A stretch of DNA of 64,000 nt from Cohnella lupini (GTDB taxonomy: Bacteria > Bacillota > Bacilli > Paenibacillales > Paenibacillaceae), in NCBI RefSeq assembly GCF_003386205.1, contig NZ_QRDY01000004.1, positions 310,001 through 374,000 of the forward strand, given 5' to 3'. Within the stretch, counting starts at the first letter, position 1. Each line of letters starts with the position of its first letter. Shown in pieces: positions 26,962 to 35,851 of the stretch. The notes under the pieces were generated by a model. It saw nothing but the letters and a program-made list of their open reading frames with translations. It was not told the DNA's origin and ran no database searches. A program made the translations under genes and the position numbers.

Positions 26962-28650
26962 CTATATCTTGAACTTGGCAAGCGACTTCTGCAGCTCGTT
27001 CGAAACCTCGGACAATGATGCCGATGAAGAGCCAATCTGTTCAATCGCTCCCAACTGCTCTGTCGATGAAGCAACCACCCGATGGGAGCTGGAACTTGTA
27101 ACATTGGCAATTCGTGCAATTTCGGAGACCGAAGCCGTTATTTCTTGAACGCCCGCCGAGATTTGTTCAGCCGTTCCTGCCATCTCTTCGATTTGAGATG
27201 AGATGCGAACGTTTGAATGCACAATTTGGTTGAAATTACGATCAAGTTCATGAGCAAAATCAATTCCGGTCCGAACTTCGCGGATCACTTGGGCCATGGC
27301 GTCGATAGAGCGCTTCATGTCACTTGTCATTTCTTGGATTAAATCCGCAATACGGTCTGACGAGAGTCCGGATTGCTCCGCCAGCTTTCTAACTTCTTGA
27401 GAGACAATCGCGAATCCTCTGCCTTGCTCGCCCGCTCTGACCGCTTCAATGGCGGCATTCAGGGCCAATATGTTCGTTTGCCCTGAGATGGCTCTAATGT
27501 TTTGAAGGATTTCGGCAATCGCTCTCGATTTATCGTCAAGTAATTTGATTAAGTTATCGGTTTCTTGAACGGAGTGATTAATGGCGTTCATCTGCTGGAC
27601 CGTTTTATGAACATATTCTCCGCCTGTCTCCGCCTGGACCTTAGAAATTAGCGCAGACTCCGAAATGCTGGAGGCATTCTCGGCGATTCTCTGTATGCCG
27701 ATCGAAACTTCTTCCATCGCTTTCAAGTTTTCTTCCGTACTGCTGGTCTGAATCTCTGCACCTGCCGCTACTTGCTCGATGGATGCGATAATTTGTTTGG
27801 ATTCTTTGGTTGTCTGCTCCCCGATCGTCTTAAGCTGCTTAGATGAAGCAACGACCTTCTCCGATGATATGAGAACAAGTCTGCGGGAGTTGATCCAGCA
27901 AGGGCTGAATGCATTAAAACTCGTGCCTAGCTTGCCGATCTCATCGCCGGTTTTATCCTTAATGATTGTTGTAAAATTACCTAAACCCGCGTTCTCCATC
28001 GCATTGGAGATCAGTCCGATTCTCTTCTTCATCCTTCTTATGTACCATAAGATTAATAAAATAGAGACGATGATTGCCGCTCCAATAACATAGGTAAAGT
28101 TCTTGATGAAAGAAGAAATAATGCCATTAATCACATTTTGCGGAGCACCGATGTAAAGAATGCCTATGATCTCGCCATCCGCGTTTCTGATCGGTTGATA
28201 GGCCGCCTGATAGATTTGCCCTACGACATTAGCCTCGCCGTAGAAATTTTCGCCTTTCTTTAACACCGCATCGTTGATCTGCTCGGAGACCGCGGTTCCG
28301 ACTGCTCTTTGACCCTCCTTCATGACATTCGTAGCCACTCGTATATCCGCTTGGAAAATCGTTACCGTATCTCCCGTTATGTTTCCGATCCCGTCAACGA
28401 TATCAGAATTTCCATTCATCTTCGTGTCGCCTTTGAATAGGGAACCACCCTTGATCTCCCAATCACCCGGATATTTGTAAATTAGAAGCTCGTTAACCAG
28501 TTCCAAGTCGCTTCTGGCCTTCTCGACGGCGAAAGCTTTAATCCCGTTCTGCATTTGACCGATCGCGACGTACGCGATAACCGTCGAAAATGCCAGCAAT
28601 ATCCCAATCACAATTAGACTGATTTTGGTCCCGAAACTCCAATTCCTCAT
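26962..28650 (-). CDS. Methyl-accepting chemotaxis protein
   Basis: 562 residues, GAGGAG before the ATG. Membrane helix at 10-30, a single Cache-type sensor domain (about 33-185, with QIYQAAYQPIRNADGEIIGILYIG), a second helix near 190-210, a HAMP linker and a signalling domain whose hairpin tip is RAISGQTNILALNAAIEAVRAGEQGRGFAIVSQEVRKLAEQSG. It should bind an extracellular ligand and control CheA. Just after HAMP the stretch NAFSPCWINSRRLVL looks foreign; reading part of it in another frame gives LLDQL, so two compensating frameshifts are possible. The gene is flanked by two related terminators. Confidence 0.92.
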   Translation of the reverse strand: MRNWSFGTKISLIVIGILLAFSTVIAYVAIGQMQNGIKAFAVEKARSDLELVNELLIYKYPGDWEIKGGSLFKGDTKMNGNSDIVDGIGNITGDTVTIFQADIRVATNVMKEGQRAVGTAVSEQINDAVLKKGENFYGEANVVGQIYQAAYQPIRNADGEIIGILYIGAPQNVINGIISSFIKNFTYVIGAAIIVSILLILWYIRRMKKRIGLISNAMENAGLGNFTTIIKDKTGDEIGKLGTSFNAFSPCWINSRRLVLISSEKVVASSKQLKTIGEQTTKESKQIIASIEQVAAGAEIQTSSTEENLKAMEEVSIGIQRIAENASSISESALISKVQAETGGEYVHKTVQQMNAINHSVQETDNLIKLLDDKSRAIAEILQNIRAISGQTNILALNAAIEAVRAGEQGRGFAIVSQEVRKLAEQSGLSSDRIADLIQEMTSDMKRSIDAMAQVIREVRTGIDFAHELDRNFNQIVHSNVRISSQIEEMAGTAEQISAGVQEITASVSEIARIANVTSSSSHRVVASSTEQLGAIEQIGSSSASLSEVSNELQKSLAKFKI

Positions 28651-28780
28651 GCTTATTTACTCCTCTCAGATGTGAAAAACGATTTGCAACAATCAATTAA
28701 ACTACGTGATCTCGATTAAGCTTTATATATATCGACAGCGATTGAATAAACAATAAGGCGAGATGGGAATTATCCTAATC

Positions 28781-28838
28781 GTTCTCCTAAACAAAACCAG
28801 CCTCCCCCAACGGAATCGTTGGTAAGGGAGGCTGGTTT
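28781..28838. terminator. Bidirectional terminator, related copy 2
   Basis: AAAACCAGCCTCCC pairs with GGGAGGCTGGTTT around an inner AACGGAATCGTT hairpin. It serves the CorC/HlyC gene on the minus strand. It shares most of its sequence, including the leading CTCCTAAAC block, with 26863-26920. Confidence 0.8.
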
Positions 28839-28848
28839 GTTAATTTGA

Positions 28849-30156
28849 TTAATTATATTTAATAATTTCCATTTTGCGTATGCGGTACTTATCTTTTTCT
28901 CGAATAATGAAAGAAAACGATTCGTGACGCCACTCGATCCCCGTCTCGAGATCCGGCTTTCTGTTATATAACCAGCCTCCGATCGAATCAACGCCGTCGT
29001 GTTCGAGATTAGTGCCTAGTTGTAAGTTAATATCGTCGATAGATGTTACCCCTTCCACTAAATAACGATTATTCCCTAGCGATTCGATAGGCTTCTTCTC
29101 GTCGTTATCGAATTCATCGCGAATCTCTCCGACGATTTCTTCCAAAATATCTTCGATAGTAATTAACCCCGATGTCCCGCCATATTCATCAAGCAATAAT
29201 GCAATATGAACATGTTCCTGCTGCATGTTAAGTAACAGAGATTTGACTGGTAGTACATCCGGGACCGACATTACCGGCTGTATAAGCGACTTGAAATCGA
29301 AGTTAGGATTATTATCGTAGTTCAAGAAGAACTGTTTCGTATTCATAAACCCTACGATATGGTCTTTGCTTTCCTTTGCGACCAGGAAACGGGTGTATTG
29401 CTCTTTTTTAATAATTGCTATATTTTCTTCGAGGGTCATGTCTTCATATAAACAAACGATATCCGTACGAGGTACCATGATTTCTCTGGCCAGCAGTTCA
29501 TCAAACTTAAATATCCGGCTAACGTAACCATATTCCGTCTTATTGATTTTCCCGCTCTCGTAACTCTCCGATAAAATAATCTGAATTTCTTCTTCCGAGT
29601 GCGCATTCTCATGCTCGCTTGCCGGCTTCATCCCGAATACTTTTACTAAAGCGTTTGCCGAACCGTTCAGAACCCATATAAAGGGATACATGACTTTATA
29701 GAAAATAATGATAAGCGGCGCCGTAACGAGCGATATTTGCTCCGCCTTGTGAATCGCGACCGTTTTGGGTGCCAACTCGCCTAGCACCACATGTAAGAAG
29801 GTAATCGACACGAATGCAATAACGAATGAAAGAATGTGGCCGGCGTTATCTCCTACTCCGAATTGTTCGAATAAGGGATATAGGATCTTCTCTACCGTGG
29901 GTTCCCCCAACCATCCAAGTCCTAAAGCGGTAATCGTAATACCGAGCTGACATGCGGACAAATAGCCGTCCAAATTACTGGTTACCGTCTTCACCGCAAT
30001 GGCGTTTTTCTTACCTTCATTCACCATCTGATCGACTCGGCTGGAACGCAGCTTGATAATGGCAAACTCCGTTGCTACGAAGAAAGCAGTCAATACAATT
30101 AAAATAGCGACTAAAAACAAATTAAGTAACAAGGCTGCCGTCTTTCCCTTCATCAT
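28849..30156 (-). CDS. CorC/HlyC (CNNM-type) membrane protein with CBS domains
   Basis: 435 residues from the ATG at 30156, which has AGAGG 9 bp before it. The DUF21/CNNM membrane domain (about 1-185) has four hydrophobic segments and the RSSRVDQMVNEGKKNAIAV stretch. A CBS pair lies at about 205-330 (MVPRTDIVCLYEDMTLEEN), and a CorC_HlyC domain at the end (DDINLQLGTNLEHDGVDSIGGWLYNRKPDLETG). The family is linked to Mg2+ or other divalent-cation export; the name haemolysin is historical. It is a single-gene unit. Confidence 0.9.
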   Translation of the reverse strand: MMKGKTAALLLNLFLVAILIVLTAFFVATEFAIIKLRSSRVDQMVNEGKKNAIAVKTVTSNLDGYLSACQLGITITALGLGWLGEPTVEKILYPLFEQFGVGDNAGHILSFVIAFVSITFLHVVLGELAPKTVAIHKAEQISLVTAPLIIIFYKVMYPFIWVLNGSANALVKVFGMKPASEHENAHSEEEIQIILSESYESGKINKTEYGYVSRIFKFDELLAREIMVPRTDIVCLYEDMTLEENIAIIKKEQYTRFLVAKESKDHIVGFMNTKQFFLNYDNNPNFDFKSLIQPVMSVPDVLPVKSLLLNMQQEHVHIALLLDEYGGTSGLITIEDILEEIVGEIRDEFDNDEKKPIESLGNNRYLVEGVTSIDDINLQLGTNLEHDGVDSIGGWLYNRKPDLETGIEWRHESFSFIIREKDKYRIRKMEIIKYN

Positions 30157-30406
30157 TGTTTGTAACCTCTTAATACGTATGAAACATGCGATTGTATTCA
30201 TTTATTTTGGGAATCGATGCGATGCACCGGCTAATTGGAACTCATGCATCTATCTAAACTATAAACACGCCAATCGATTGATAAACGGATTTTAGCAAAT
30301 TAACCTGAAGTTACATTTTTGATAAACAACAAACAAGCGGCAAGTAAAACGGCTTCGCCGTCCATCACTTCGAGATTAAAGCATACTTCCAGTAAGACTT
30401 GATCAA
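30157..30406. other. Non-coding region upstream of the CorC/HlyC gene
   Basis: No gene is supported. It holds the start region of the CorC/HlyC gene and, at 30341-30363, a fragment of repeat family R2 (CAAGTAAAACGGCTTCGCCG then TCC) that is identical over 23 bp to part of 47334-47356. Confidence 0.5.
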
Positions 30407-30610
30407 AAGTAGAATGGTAATCATCACTATTGGAGTTATCAAGCGCTTTTTCAATCAAAGTAGGATGAAGAACATCGCTATAGATCGAATTTATGAAGGA
30501 AATAGAACAAACGGAGACCAATAGGAATAAAAAGCATCTTTATCCAGCTTTATTTTTGAACGAGCTTCAAAAATACACTGAAAACCATCGTATTTGATAG
30601 GGATGACTCA
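30407..30610 (+). repeat. Dispersed intergenic repeat, family R1, copy 3
   Basis: About 205 bp aligned with 341-553 in the same orientation and with 16503-16715 inverted. Shared blocks include TAGAATGGTAATCATCACTA, GTAGGATGAAGAACATCGCT, GAAATAGAACAAAC, CATCTTTATCCAG and GATAGGGATGACTC. It contains no conserved ORF. Confidence 0.75.
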
Positions 30611-30716
30611 GTCCCCATCTCACTCCTGCTACCTACCTAAGTATTAACTTCTGATCACAGCAGTTAATGGTCTCGCCGGCATTGGGACGGTAAGCGGCAT
30701 CTAGGTCTGCTCGTTT

Positions 30717-30777
30717 ACAAGTAAACGGCTCCGCGTCCTTGGACGGTAATAACCGTTTGTATAGAGCTACCAGATTA
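30717..30777 (+). repeat. Dispersed palindromic repeat, family R2, copy 1
   Basis: About 60 bp reading ACAAGTAAACGGCTCCGCGT, CCTTGGACGGTAATAACCGT, then TTGTATAGAGCTACCAGAT. It matches 47332-47393 almost base for base. CGTCC-TTG-GACG-type pairing and GGTAATAACC form small hairpins. It lies between the R1 copy and the end of the putative anti-sigma gene. Confidence 0.65.
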
Positions 30778-30784
30778 AACTGGG

Positions 30785-31756
30785 TCATACCCCATTTTCG
30801 ATTAACTCTTCCGCCAGCAGAATCAGATTTTCCCGGCTTAGTATGTGTTCCCCGTATGTCGTAAGCGTATAGTATGCATCCCTCTTCTCGTCGTACCAGT
30901 TGAGATAGTGATAGCTACCTTTTTCTTTCTTTACATCGTTGTAGACGGCGGCCCTGCCTGCAATTGTAAACTTATCTGTTTGGTTTTCCGGTCCTTGCTC
31001 TACCTTCATATTACCTCCCTGCAGTAGTATCATCTGGAAGCTGACGTAAGCGCGTCCATTGGCATATGTAGCACCTACAGTGCCAGCTTCCGTCCACGGA
31101 AGCGACTTCGCGAAGAAACGTTGCCCTGACTCCGCATTGTTCGCCTGATTCATCAGTTCGCCAAGCGTTTGCCTGTAAACAGCCGAACCTGCCAAGGGAT
31201 ATCGGGGAGTCACGTCGCCGTATTTTAATGTATATCCTCCGGTTTTCTCTGGTAGTATCGGCACCGAGGTCCGGCGCATCTCCTTTACAAAATCCGAGTA
31301 GGACGTAAACCGCCGTAGCTTATATGCGTAATTCATCGGATCATTGACGTTTGAAGCGTCTTCGTCGTTCAGGCCATTTACATAATAAGCGACCATCTCG
31401 CCCGGCTTCGCTGAATTGAGTGCTTTCCATTGATAAGGATTCCACTGAGCCACCGGTTTCGGAGCAGTGTTATCCGGCTCGTATTGGACTTTGACCACGC
31501 CTGCCGCATTGCGAATCTGGATCCACTCCGAAGCGGCGTAAGCCGACGCGGAAACAAGCAGCGCCGCAAGCAGCATCGTCAGTGCTCCCGCTCGGCTCAT
31601 GAGCCTAAACCCAAGCCCGGAACCGCCTCTGCTTCGCCTTCCGATGCTGATCCGCTCCATCACCCGGTCTTTGACGTCGATAACTGGTAGCCTTTCATCG
31701 CTGGCGGCAGCCTTGATCAGATCTTCGTAATCATTTCGGATTCCGGATCGTTGCAC
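30785..31756 (-). CDS. Putative membrane anti-sigma factor
   Basis: 323 residues from GTG at 31756, supported by AAGGAGGGG 6 bp before it. A cytoplasmic N-terminus (1-52) is followed by one membrane segment (ALTMLLAALLVSASAYA, about 56-73) and a 250-residue extracellular part with no recognised domain. The gene starts inside the end of the ECF sigma gene (40-bp overlap), the usual arrangement for a sigma factor and its membrane regulator. I infer that the N-terminus holds the sigma factor; sequence alone does not prove it. Confidence 0.7.
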   Translation of the reverse strand: MQRSGIRNDYEDLIKAAASDERLPVIDVKDRVMERISIGRRSRGGSGLGFRLMSRAGALTMLLAALLVSASAYAASEWIQIRNAAGVVKVQYEPDNTAPKPVAQWNPYQWKALNSAKPGEMVAYYVNGLNDEDASNVNDPMNYAYKLRRFTSYSDFVKEMRRTSVPILPEKTGGYTLKYGDVTPRYPLAGSAVYRQTLGELMNQANNAESGQRFFAKSLPWTEAGTVGATYANGRAYVSFQMILLQGGNMKVEQGPENQTDKFTIAGRAAVYNDVKKEKGSYHYLNWYDEKRDAYYTLTTYGEHILSRENLILLAEELIENGV

Positions 31757-32292
31757 GAAAACCCCTCCTTTGTCATCGTTTCCCGAACTTTCGATTTGAT
31801 TTTCTCCATGCGCTTATGCAGGGCATTGGGGCTGATGCCTAAAATGCTACTCATTTCCACAAAAGTGCGCTGCTCGAATACCCGCAGAACTAGCAAATTG
31901 CGGTCCTCCGGCGGCAGTCTCGACAGAGCTTCGGCCAACGGGTAGCTGTACAGCCGCTCTTCGTATTCCTGCTCAGCTCCTGCAGCATCTGACCCAGGCC
32001 TAAGAATACGCATTGCCAACCGATGTATTCGGCGTCTGCGCAACATATTGAGACAATGGTTTCCCGCGATGCGATATAGCCAAGACGAAAAGCTTGCGGC
32101 AGGCTTGTACCGGTGAATGGACTCGTATGCTTTAACCAAAATATCTTGCACTGCATCCTCGGCATCCTGCTTATTCCCGAGCAACCGGTAGCAGTAGCGG
32201 AAAATATGCTGCTGAAAGTTCTGGACGATTAGCGCAAACTTCTCCCGCTCCCCATTCTGCACGCTGAGGATTAGCGTCTCTATGCGTTTCAT
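31717..32292 (-). CDS. ECF-type RNA polymerase sigma factor
   Basis: 191 residues from the ATG at 32292; a GTG at 32325 in the same frame would add 11 residues but sits directly on its AAGGAG site. Region 2 is near 20-85 (FRYCYRLLGNKQDAEDAVQDILVKAY ... FSSWLYRIAGNHCLNMLRRR) and region 4 near 120-175 (LSRLPPEDRNLLVLRVFEQRTFVEMSSILGISPNALHKRMEKIKSKV). It should direct RNA polymerase to stress or envelope genes when released by the membrane protein encoded next. No targets beyond its own promoter can be suggested. Confidence 0.92.
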   Translation of the reverse strand: MKRIETLILSVQNGEREKFALIVQNFQQHIFRYCYRLLGNKQDAEDAVQDILVKAYESIHRYKPAASFSSWLYRIAGNHCLNMLRRRRIHRLAMRILRPGSDAAGAEQEYEERLYSYPLAEALSRLPPEDRNLLVLRVFEQRTFVEMSSILGISPNALHKRMEKIKSKVRETMTKEGFSCNDPESEMITKI

Positions 32293-32351
32293 TTCGTTTT
32301 CATGCTCCTGTGACGTAGCTGCCACCTCCTTAACTTGTTTTATACTCTATA

Positions 32352-32377
32352 ACACACAGTGCCTAAAAAAAGTTCCC
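32352..32377 (-). promoter_or_regulatory. Possible ECF-type promoter of the sigma-factor gene
   Basis: On the minus strand GGGAAC (32372-32377), exactly 16 bp with a T-run, then GTGT (32352-32355) resembles the AAC-N16-CGT layout of ECF promoters such as those of SigW. It would allow autoregulation. This is a weak match. Confidence 0.35.
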
Positions 32378-32494
32378 ATCCCCATGATCGTCAAAACCGA
32401 TTATAGTATTAATCAGCCCATTACATTGGAAAAGGCAGCCGATTATCGGCCGCCACGTCTTTATCAAACTATCATTCCCAGTTAGGGAACTTGA

Positions 32495-34120
32495 CTAAAT
32501 TTCGCTATTCTTGTTCTTGAAATCCTGAGGCGTCATTCCGAAGTGGTTCTTAAATAACTTGATGAAATATTGGGGCTTCTGATACCCTACCTCTAATGCG
32601 ATTTGACTCACTTTAAGATCCTTGCTCTTAAGGAGCTGCACGGCTTTATCCATTCGTAACCTCAGAACGAAAGTAGAGAAGTTTTCGCCGCTTTCCTGCT
32701 TGAACAGGTTGGATACGTAAACGGGATGCAAATGCACGTAATCGGCCACCGACTGCAACGTCACTTCGCTTAAGCGCTCCGCCACGAAACGATATACCCG
32801 GTCCATTAGTTCCGACCGCAGATTGTCGGAACGATTGTTGCTATAGGCTTTAAGCAGGTTAAAACTGACCAATGCCCACTCGCGCAACGGCACCGCGCTC
32901 CAACTGGCATCCGCTTTCAGCAGCATGTCGATATCCCTTCCGAACACCTCGAAAAACCGTTTCCCTTTTTTATGAACGTAATAAGTGAAGGTTTGGAGCA
33001 AGGCCGTATAGATTTCGAATCCGTATTCGTTCGCGTTGCCTGCTTGATTGTCGAGTTCGTCGAAGATCTCCGTTAGCTTTTGTTCGAACGCGCTCCATCG
33101 CTCGACATCGATCAACTGCATAAGCGTGGGCGTTGCGTACAGAGAAGACAAAGGCCGAAGCTCGATCATCGTCTGGTCTTCGATTACGTTCAGGTAGCTT
33201 TCCGTCTGATACCCGATAAAGTCCGAATACGTAGATAACGTCGCGCGGTACATCCCGACCAAATCGCGAACGATCTTTCCGTGATGGCTTACGACGATCG
33301 ACACTTTCATTTTCAAGTAGAGCTTAATTTGATGTTGCACGTGTCTGGCAAGATCTTCGAGGGGCATGACGTTTTCCGGATCGCCCCCCTTTGCGCCTTC
33401 CAGAGGTTGAACAAGCATGATGAAGTAATCGTAGGGATCCTTGCATTGCCAAATGCGATAATGTTCGGCAAACACCTCTTCCGTAATGTTGCACAAGGCG
33501 TATTCCAGAAGAGAGACGCTATACAAGTCGGTATTCGAATAATCTTCTTCGACCCTGATGCAGAGCAAGGCGGCGGATTCGTCCAATTCGAAGTTCAGAT
33601 CGTACAGGCGAATTTTCTCCTTTAAGGAAGGCGCGGGAAAGGTTTTCCCTGCGAGCAAGTCCAGTAATAACGATTCGCGAAGTCTTGGCAAGCTCTCGCG
33701 AAACATATTGGCGCTTTTCTGTTGATCGACGAGCTGTTTGCCTTCCTGTTCGATCTCGGAGATGAGTCTTCGCAACGTTAGTTCAAGCTCGTCATTAGGC
33801 ACGGGCTTGAGTAAATAGTCGGAAACGCGATTCTGAAGCGCCTCTTTCGCGTATTGAAATTCGTCGTGACCGGTCAGGATGACCGTCTTTAAATTGCGGC
33901 GCTTTTCGTTGATGCTGGAGATGAGTTCAAGTCCGCTCATTCCGTTCATTTGGATGTCGGTTACGATAATATCAATGGAATGATAGACTAGCAGTTCCAG
34001 TGCTTCCTCCCCGGAGTACGCCTTGTGCACCGCGGTAATCCCCATTTGCTCCCATGGAAGAGCTATCGCCAGACTATCGACCAAATGCGTGTGATCATCC
34101 ACAAGCAAGATTTCGTACAT
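32495..34120 (-). CDS. YesN-type response regulator with AraC DNA-binding domain
   Basis: 541 residues; the ATG at 34120 is preferred to one 6 bp upstream because it lies 8 bp from AAGGAGGGG. The receiver domain has the acidic pair in LLVDDH, phospho-acceptor D55 (IIVTDIQM) and K in LLKPV. A long middle region is followed by a double AraC helix-turn-helix at about 435-535 (LQSVADYVHLHPVYVSNLFKQESGE ... KVSQIALEVGYQKPQYFIKLFKNHFG). It is the third gene of a binding protein-kinase-regulator unit. Confidence 0.93.
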   Translation of the reverse strand: MYEILLVDDHTHLVDSLAIALPWEQMGITAVHKAYSGEEALELLVYHSIDIIVTDIQMNGMSGLELISSINEKRRNLKTVILTGHDEFQYAKEALQNRVSDYLLKPVPNDELELTLRRLISEIEQEGKQLVDQQKSANMFRESLPRLRESLLLDLLAGKTFPAPSLKEKIRLYDLNFELDESAALLCIRVEEDYSNTDLYSVSLLEYALCNITEEVFAEHYRIWQCKDPYDYFIMLVQPLEGAKGGDPENVMPLEDLARHVQHQIKLYLKMKVSIVVSHHGKIVRDLVGMYRATLSTYSDFIGYQTESYLNVIEDQTMIELRPLSSLYATPTLMQLIDVERWSAFEQKLTEIFDELDNQAGNANEYGFEIYTALLQTFTYYVHKKGKRFFEVFGRDIDMLLKADASWSAVPLREWALVSFNLLKAYSNNRSDNLRSELMDRVYRFVAERLSEVTLQSVADYVHLHPVYVSNLFKQESGENFSTFVLRLRMDKAVQLLKSKDLKVSQIALEVGYQKPQYFIKLFKNHFGMTPQDFKNKNSEI

Positions 34121-34147
34121 AGACATCCCCTCCTTCCGTCCGCTTTC

Positions 34148-35851
34148 CTATTCCTCACAATTCCAAGATAACTCCGCGCTTACGCCGCCAAGCGACGATT
34201 CCCGAAGAACAAGCCCCGAACCATCGCCGTACATCAGCTTCATCCGTTGATGCACGTTTTGCATGCCGGATTCGATTTCCTCGTTGTTAGCCGACCGAAT
34301 GCGAACGTTCATCGCCTCCATGGCGGACTGTTCAATCCCGACGCCGCTATCTTCGACCGTTAATCGCGCGTGAAGACCATTCATTGTTCCCTTGATGCGG
34401 ATCATTCCGAATCCGCTTTGATTTTTGAAGCCATGCAAAATCACGTTTTCCACGATCGGCTGCAAGATCAAACGCGGAACTCTCATCAGCAGCATGTCGG
34501 GCTCGACTTCAACCTCGTACTCGAAACCGTCCATTAGCGAACAATTGATTTCTAAATAATGGGACACCATGTCCAATTCTTCCTCGAGCGTGGCCAGCTT
34601 CTTCCCGGTCTTCGTCGTGTAGCGGTAATACTTGCTCAAGTTCATCGTCATCGCGATCGCCGCTTCCTTCTCGTCCAGTTCGATCATGCTCTTAATATAG
34701 GCGAGCGTGTTGTATAGGAAGTGCGGATTAATTTGCGACTGAAGCTGCTTGAGCGTGGCTTCCTTGGAGCGCAACTGCTCCTTGAAGACGTCTTCGATCA
34801 ATGCTTCGATCCGCGATGCCATCGAGTTAAAGCGATCGTACAAAAATCGAAATTCTCCTTTCGGCCTGTCTTTCATCCGGATGGAGTAGATGCCTTTCTC
34901 GATCAGGTTCATGCTTTGCATGAGTTTGCGGAATGGAATCTTTACGTTACGATATACAACGAATGCGAGAAACATAGCCATGAACAGCATCATTGAACTA
35001 ATGGCGTAAAACATCGTACGATTGCGTTCGATCGGTGCCATGATTTGCGAGATCGGAACATAATCAACGACGTACCAACCGAGCGAGTCTACCTTTTCAT
35101 AGTGGATTTGATAACTTAAATGGCCTGCCTTGCTTAGAAAATATCCATCATCCATAGGTAATTCAGGTTTGAATCCGGCTAGCAGTTCGTCTATTAACTT
35201 TCGATCCGAAGAATAATTGTAAATCGGAGCTCTGCCTGGCTGGTACAGAAACGGATCGCCGGAGCCGTTAGTTTTGAAATCGGATAAGGCGCTTTTGATT
35301 TCCGCCACGTCCATTTTTACGATTACCCGCATATCGGAATCGTCTTGCGAGCCGGAGCTTCGCGGATAGGATAATACTTCCATAAAATACGACCCGGCCG
35401 GATCCTCGAAATATTGCCATAACATATCCCCGCCGGGCAGGCGCGACGGCAAAGCGTTCAGGCTCGAATTGCTTTTAATCACGTTTCCCGCCTTCGGATA
35501 AGAGACGGCAATGACGGCTTTCCAATCCCCATACCCGGCAAGGCGATTGATCTCCTCGGATACCGTTCGAACGGTTCTGTACTTCTGCAGAACATCGCCG
35601 AGTAGATCCGGATACGCCAAATTACGAACGTCCGTACTCTCGTAAAGCATTTTCTGATAAGTATCCAGTTGAAACAACGTATGATCCAGCTGGCTCGCGA
35701 ACGTCTCGATCTGGTTTTGCTTGACCTTCATAATTTCATCCTTCAGTAAGCCCACGCTTGTCCTGTTGGATATCGCGTACAAAATCAGAATCGGAGTTAG
35801 CAATATAAATAGCGTCGATGTCACCTTCGCGAATATGCCGAAATTATTCAT
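34148..35851 (-). CDS. YesM-type membrane sensor histidine kinase
   Basis: 567 residues from the ATG at 35851; the longer frame would overlap the binding-protein gene by 70 bp. Membrane helix at about 8-28, extracellular sensor at 30-275, second helix at 280-300, HAMP, then a His_kinase domain with acceptor about H378 (QINPHFLYNTLAYI) and an ATPase domain (PIVENVILHGF, DSGVGI). Its start overlaps the binding-protein stop by 8 bp and its stop lies 27 bp before the regulator's start. Confidence 0.92.
   Translation of the reverse strand: MNNFGIFAKVTSTLFILLTPILILYAISNRTSVGLLKDEIMKVKQNQIETFASQLDHTLFQLDTYQKMLYESTDVRNLAYPDLLGDVLQKYRTVRTVSEEINRLAGYGDWKAVIAVSYPKAGNVIKSNSSLNALPSRLPGGDMLWQYFEDPAGSYFMEVLSYPRSSGSQDDSDMRVIVKMDVAEIKSALSDFKTNGSGDPFLYQPGRAPIYNYSSDRKLIDELLAGFKPELPMDDGYFLSKAGHLSYQIHYEKVDSLGWYVVDYVPISQIMAPIERNRTMFYAISSMMLFMAMFLAFVVYRNVKIPFRKLMQSMNLIEKGIYSIRMKDRPKGEFRFLYDRFNSMASRIEALIEDVFKEQLRSKEATLKQLQSQINPHFLYNTLAYIKSMIELDEKEAAIAMTMNLSKYYRYTTKTGKKLATLEEELDMVSHYLEINCSLMDGFEYEVEVEPDMLLMRVPRLILQPIVENVILHGFKNQSGFGMIRIKGTMNGLHARLTVEDSGVGIEQSAMEAMNVRIRSANNEEIESGMQNVHQRMKLMYGDGSGLVLRESSLGGVSAELSWNCEE

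Noticed and set aside
30607..30716. Small gene between the R1 and R2 repeats
   Set aside because: No open frame with a start and ribosome site; only short repeat-derived sequence is visible.
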